From positions 248,001 to 312,000 of the forward strand of contig NZ_JABTEL010000001.1 of the NCBI RefSeq assembly GCF_013285155.1: a stretch of 64,000 bases of DNA. Reading direction: 5' to 3'. The translations under genes were made by a program, and so were the position numbers. How positions within the stretch are numbered: the stretch's first letter is position 1; every line of letters begins with the position of its first letter. Shown here piece by piece: positions 62,101 through 64,000 of this stretch. The notes below the pieces were generated by a model, which did no database searches, had not been told where the DNA came from, and saw only the letters and a list, made by a program, of their open reading frames with translations. This stretch comes from Winogradskyella undariae. Its GTDB lineage: Bacteria; Bacteroidota; Bacteroidia; Flavobacteriales; Flavobacteriaceae.

Positions 62101-62342
62101 ATAGTAACCGTTTGTGTTTTGTAGCTTAAAAAAGAAAAGGTGAGTTTATCTGTCTTAGAATTTACAGTAATAACATAAGTGCCTTCATCGTTAGAAGATG
62201 TTCCCTGACCGTTATTTGCAGTAATGTTTACAAATGGTAAAGGGTTTTTTGAGCCGGCTTCTGTAACCGTACCTGTAATTATAATTTGAGCATTACTGAA
62301 AAAGCAAAAGCATAGCAGTAAGCATAAGTAAATGTGCTTCAT
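59148..62342 (-). CDS. SusC/RagA-family TonB-dependent receptor
   Basis: A 1064-residue outer-membrane transporter energised by TonB. Order: signal peptide ending FFSNAQ (about residue 18), a carboxypeptidase-regulatory-like domain (about 22-105, GTVTEAGSKNPLPFVNI), a plug domain (about 118-235) with LFVVDGVPIN (about 175-184) and DIGSVTVLKGPSAAALYG (about 216-233), then a large beta-barrel ending in the aromatic GFKAGFNF. It is paired with SusD and a sodium symporter gene directly after it. The pair lies inside the ArsS cluster, on the same strand. The substrate is unknown. Confidence 0.95.
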   Translation of the reverse strand: MKHIYLCLLLCFCFFSNAQIIITGTVTEAGSKNPLPFVNITANNGQGTSSNDEGTYVITVNSKTDKLTFSFLSYKTQTVTIGNNTIINIELEEDLAALDEVVITALGLERDTRELGYAVQAISSKKLTEVKTVNFLDNLQGKLAGVTVTQGATGVGSSSKITIRGEASFSNNNPLFVVDGVPINNETVFNFTNEAAAGFQEIDFGNGGMEVNPDDIGSVTVLKGPSAAALYGTRASNGVIVIETKNGKNKRGLGVSFNSSLFVESAFKLPDFQNSYGQGNSGEFEYVDGLGGGINDNITYSWGPRLDTGLLIPQFDSPVQLVNGSFVRGGDTALYDGLAITATPFTSNPDNLKDFYQTGVTTINNISISNGFDTGNYRLSFTDLRSESIIPGVNLDRQTISTKLNFNPSDKTKINASISYINSSSDNRPSNGYGSENANYSLVAWGPRSLNIQNLKNYWQPGLEGTQQYSFNYTFFDNPYFILNENTNSFNRDRIFGNISIKQGLTKNLSISLRTGMDYSTETRQLRRAYSSNRFSNGAYAEHDVMFREVNTDFLINYKNQFNNISVDVFLGGNRLNQTATTNQSQTVSLAQPGIFNLNNAASPIETFQFESEKRINSFYGITKLGYKDYLFLDITGRNDWSSALATPFSVDGTSFFYPSISSSFILSNVTELPHIISFAKFRASVAQVGNDTSAYQTSGAFVSQTPYNSEPTFSDQDFIPNANLKPESTTSYEFGTDLRFLDNRLRFDFTYYNANTKDQIISLPVAISSGYSQQVINGGNVNTQGVEIVLGITPIQTDNFNWNSTFNFATNRSVIKNLPQSDGRLTLAYSRIYDSANQTVWFQVEEGGRVGDFYGTGYQKNDNGEFLIDDNGNYIADDNLKKLGNSNSDFTLGWSNNFNYKNWNMSFLFDWRQGGEVVSRTRALGNVGGQLAETSYRPDAGIVTQGVNVNTGQANTVAITAESYYRQFYDRNHEENNVYDASFLKLRQFSIGYTFDIKDGFLGLKEGADISLSLVGNNLFAITENPHFDPEQLAVQGNGFVSGVEDMSYATTRSIGFKAGFNF

Positions 62343-62431
62343 ATGTAGACCACAAAGTGTGGCGGTTTTTTAAAATGTTAGATTATTTGAAAGAAAAAAT
62401 CCTTAGGAATTAATGAAATTAAAACCCAATT

Positions 62432-63112
62432 TTAAATATGAAGTAAAATAGGTGAGCCTTTATTGTATTGTTTTTTGAAAACTGTTTTACCATGAAAAAC
62501 AGAGGCTACTATTACAATTGTTTTTACTGTTTTTAGAATTTTTAAAAGCAGTTTTCTAATGTTGAAATCTAAAGACTTAAAACTTTTTAAGATCAGTTCT
62601 ATATCTGAAGTGTCATCAATATCTGTTAGCGTTTCTAAGTAAGAAATACTTTCGTTTTGTTGTTGTAATTCTTGATGTAAACAACGTCTTAATTTTGACG
62701 TTTGCCAAGGTAAATTTTGGATTTCTGTTTTACTAAAATGTGCTTTTTTGAAACCCATTAAATAGAATCCTCCATCGGTTGAAGGTCCTAAAACATAATC
62801 TGAATTCTCTAATTTATCTTTGGCTTTTACTATAAGATTAGCGGTAAGGTTGGGGATATCATTACCAAGTGTTATAACATTTTGAAACCCTTGGTTAAAA
62901 ACGGTTTCAATAGCATTGGTAAAACGTTCTCCAAATGAATGTCCTTTTTGCGCTTTCTCAGAAATATGAAAATAAGGTAAACCCGCTTTTTTTACTGTTT
63001 TTACAGTATCAGAATCAAGCAAATTAAAGAAGTCAGAAGAAGCAACTGATTTTGACGTCAATTGTTTTTCTGCAGAATTTGCAAAGATTAATATGGCGGT
63101 TTTGTTATTCAT
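62432..63112 (-). CDS. Divergent DUF2064 (TIGR04282-like) protein
   Basis: A 226-residue relative of the DUF2064 gene at 54272. Kept blocks are the SFGERFTNAIETVF region (about 59-72), ITLGNDIPNL (about 80-89), LGPSTDGGFYLMGFKKAHF (about 107-125) and LPWQTSKL (about 133-140). The nucleotide-binding KTRL signature of the N-terminus is absent; residues 12-45 read NSAEKQLTSKSVASSDFF and so on. About 45 extra residues at the C-terminus are hydrophobic and basic. It lies directly downstream of arsS (71 bp) and may have lost or changed donor binding. Confidence 0.8.
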   Translation of the reverse strand: MNNKTAILIFANSAEKQLTSKSVASSDFFNLLDSDTVKTVKKAGLPYFHISEKAQKGHSFGERFTNAIETVFNQGFQNVITLGNDIPNLTANLIVKAKDKLENSDYVLGPSTDGGFYLMGFKKAHFSKTEIQNLPWQTSKLRRCLHQELQQQNESISYLETLTDIDDTSDIELILKSFKSLDFNIRKLLLKILKTVKTIVIVASVFHGKTVFKKQYNKGSPILLHI

Positions 63113-63183
63113 TGGTTATTCCTGCTCAGGCAAGAATGTAATTTTGTTTCTATTGTGATATTTCTACTTTTATCTGAATTTGT

Positions 63184-64000
63184 TTATGCTACAACACCTT
63201 GGCAACTACTTCCTGCTCCAGCAGTACAACCATAGCAATGTTGAGAAATAACGATGTTTCTTCCTTCTAATAATTCTTCGTTAAATTCTGAAATATGCCT
63301 AGACTTACTATTTACGGGTAATTCTAACATCTGATTAAAATCACAATCAAATAAATAGCCATCCCAACTAATAGATAGTGTATTAGTACACATTACGTTT
63401 TCAACAGCAGTAGGATTATAAGCTTCTACTAAAGAGTACATGTAATCTTCGTAGTTTTCGGAAGCGATTAAATAATCTAAAAATCTAGCAATTGGTAAGT
63501 TTGTAATCGCAAATAAATTGTGAAATTCAATACCAAAATCGTCCATCAATGCCTTTTTGAAATCTTTTTCCATAGCCGCTTGGTCTCCTGGTAAAAATGC
63601 ACCTGAAGGATTGTAAACCAAATCTAATCTTAGGTCGCTACCTGGCATTCCGTAGCCAACAGCATTTAATTCTTGTAACGCTTTTATAGATTTATCAAAA
63701 ACACCATCACCACGTTGTTTATCTGTTTTTCCACGTGTCCAGTGTGGCATGGAACTCACGACATGTACATTGTGTTTTTTAAAGAATTCTGGTAAATCGT
63801 AGTATTTTTTGTTAGCTCTAATAATAGTTAGGTTAGAACGTACTATAAAATCTGTAATACCAACTTTAGCCGCTTCTTCTACAAACCATCTAAAATCCGG
63901 ATTCATTTCTGGCGCTCCACCAGTTAAATCGAGTGTGTGTGCGCCAGAGTTTTTGATCACTTCAAGACATTGTCTCATGGTGTCTCTAGTCATTATCTCT
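63184..64000 (-). CDS. arsS: Arsenosugar biosynthesis radical SAM protein ArsS, 5' end outside window
   Basis: ArsS is a radical SAM enzyme that attaches a 5'-deoxyadenosyl group to dimethylarsenic, the step that commits it to arsenosugars. About 272 codons are visible; the frame stays open to base 64000, so the N-terminus with the CxxxCxxC cluster motif is missing. Visible family features are HTLDLTGGAPEMNPDFRWFV, FIVRSNLTI, LVYNPSGAFLPGDQ, SWDGYLFDCDFNQML and the Cys-rich end HCYGCTAGAGSSCQG. All cysteines of that end are read from TGT or TGC, so it is not a selenoprotein variant. The identification is strong from these blocks and the neighbours. Confidence 0.92.
   Translation of the reverse strand, partial: EIMTRDTMRQCLEVIKNSGAHTLDLTGGAPEMNPDFRWFVEEAAKVGITDFIVRSNLTIIRANKKYYDLPEFFKKHNVHVVSSMPHWTRGKTDKQRGDGVFDKSIKALQELNAVGYGMPGSDLRLDLVYNPSGAFLPGDQAAMEKDFKKALMDDFGIEFHNLFAITNLPIARFLDYLIASENYEDYMYSLVEAYNPTAVENVMCTNTLSISWDGYLFDCDFNQMLELPVNSKSRHISEFNEELLEGRNIVISQHCYGCTAGAGSSCQGVVA

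Noticed and set aside
63184-63260. Possible selenocysteine in the C-terminal motif of ArsS
   Set aside because: All cysteines of the motif are read from TGT or TGC, and no in-frame TGA is present, so this is a cysteine form.

Overview
The window is a gene-dense, AT-rich stretch of a Bacteroidota chromosome, most likely from a marine member of the Flavobacteriaceae. The evidence is the gene content: a SusC/SusD pair, a carboxypeptidase-regulatory-like protein, an archaeal-type UbiA prenyltransferase beside mevalonate genes, a short Bacteroidota-type SpeA with SpeB, and candidate promoters with a TAnnTTTG -7 box. Shine-Dalgarno sequences are weak. No rRNA, tRNA, CRISPR array, prophage or insertion sequence was seen. 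Two genes run off the edges: selO at the left and arsS at the right.

Layout. (1) 1-6005 (+): a redox-defence run of SelO (5' cut off), a flavodoxin-fold reductase, a DUF427 protein, a hydrolase-OsmC fusion, EgtB and EgtD. (2) 6078-14662: a large outer-membrane lipoprotein joining a phosphoesterase, a kinase-like middle part and a beta-barrel, then a DUF2254 membrane protein, a flavoprotein and a convergent hybrid histidine kinase. (3) 14916-19458 (+): DUF1697, mevalonate-pathway decarboxylase, mevalonate-kinase-like GHMP kinase, UbiA-type prenyltransferase and an RluB-like protein that lacks the catalytic aspartate. (4) 19662-25370: a glycerol operon (glpD-glpK-glpF-porin-like) divergent from its DeoR/GlpR-type regulator. 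(5) 25709-32011: an AraC regulator with an AhpD-like protein, a cupredoxin-like protein and a possible small ORF, all under a duplicated 23-bp motif; then an MFS exporter, a second AraC regulator, a sugar-kinase-like protein and a periplasmic nucleoside hydrolase. (6) 32381-37967 (+): a polyamine operon with a promoter, a leader, a candidate 50-residue ORF, speA, speB, a deoxyhypusine-synthase-like gene and a GNAT/carbon-nitrogen hydrolase fusion. (7) 38092-49846: small proteins, glycosyltransferases, a yellow/MRJP-type lipoprotein, a polyferredoxin with a flavoprotein, a GH113-like lipoprotein and a TonB-system-related protein. (8) 50775-64000 (-): a thirteen-kilobase arsenosugar-type cluster running from the radical SAM enzyme ArsS through two DUF2064 proteins, SusC/SusD, a sodium symporter, an altered phosphoesterase, a rhodanese, purine nucleoside phosphorylase, a sterol-desaturase-like protein and DUF547 to the TIGR04283 glycosyltransferase.

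The most unusual observations are these. A palindromic DNA element that can fold into several hairpins sits in frame inside the TIGR04283 glycosyltransferase. The arsenosugar cluster is extended and carries its own outer-membrane uptake genes. The RluB-like protein appears catalytically dead. A candidate leader ORF precedes speA, and a deoxyhypusine-synthase homologue in the same operon is probably a homospermidine synthase. All functional statements rest on reading motifs and gene order; no database search was run.
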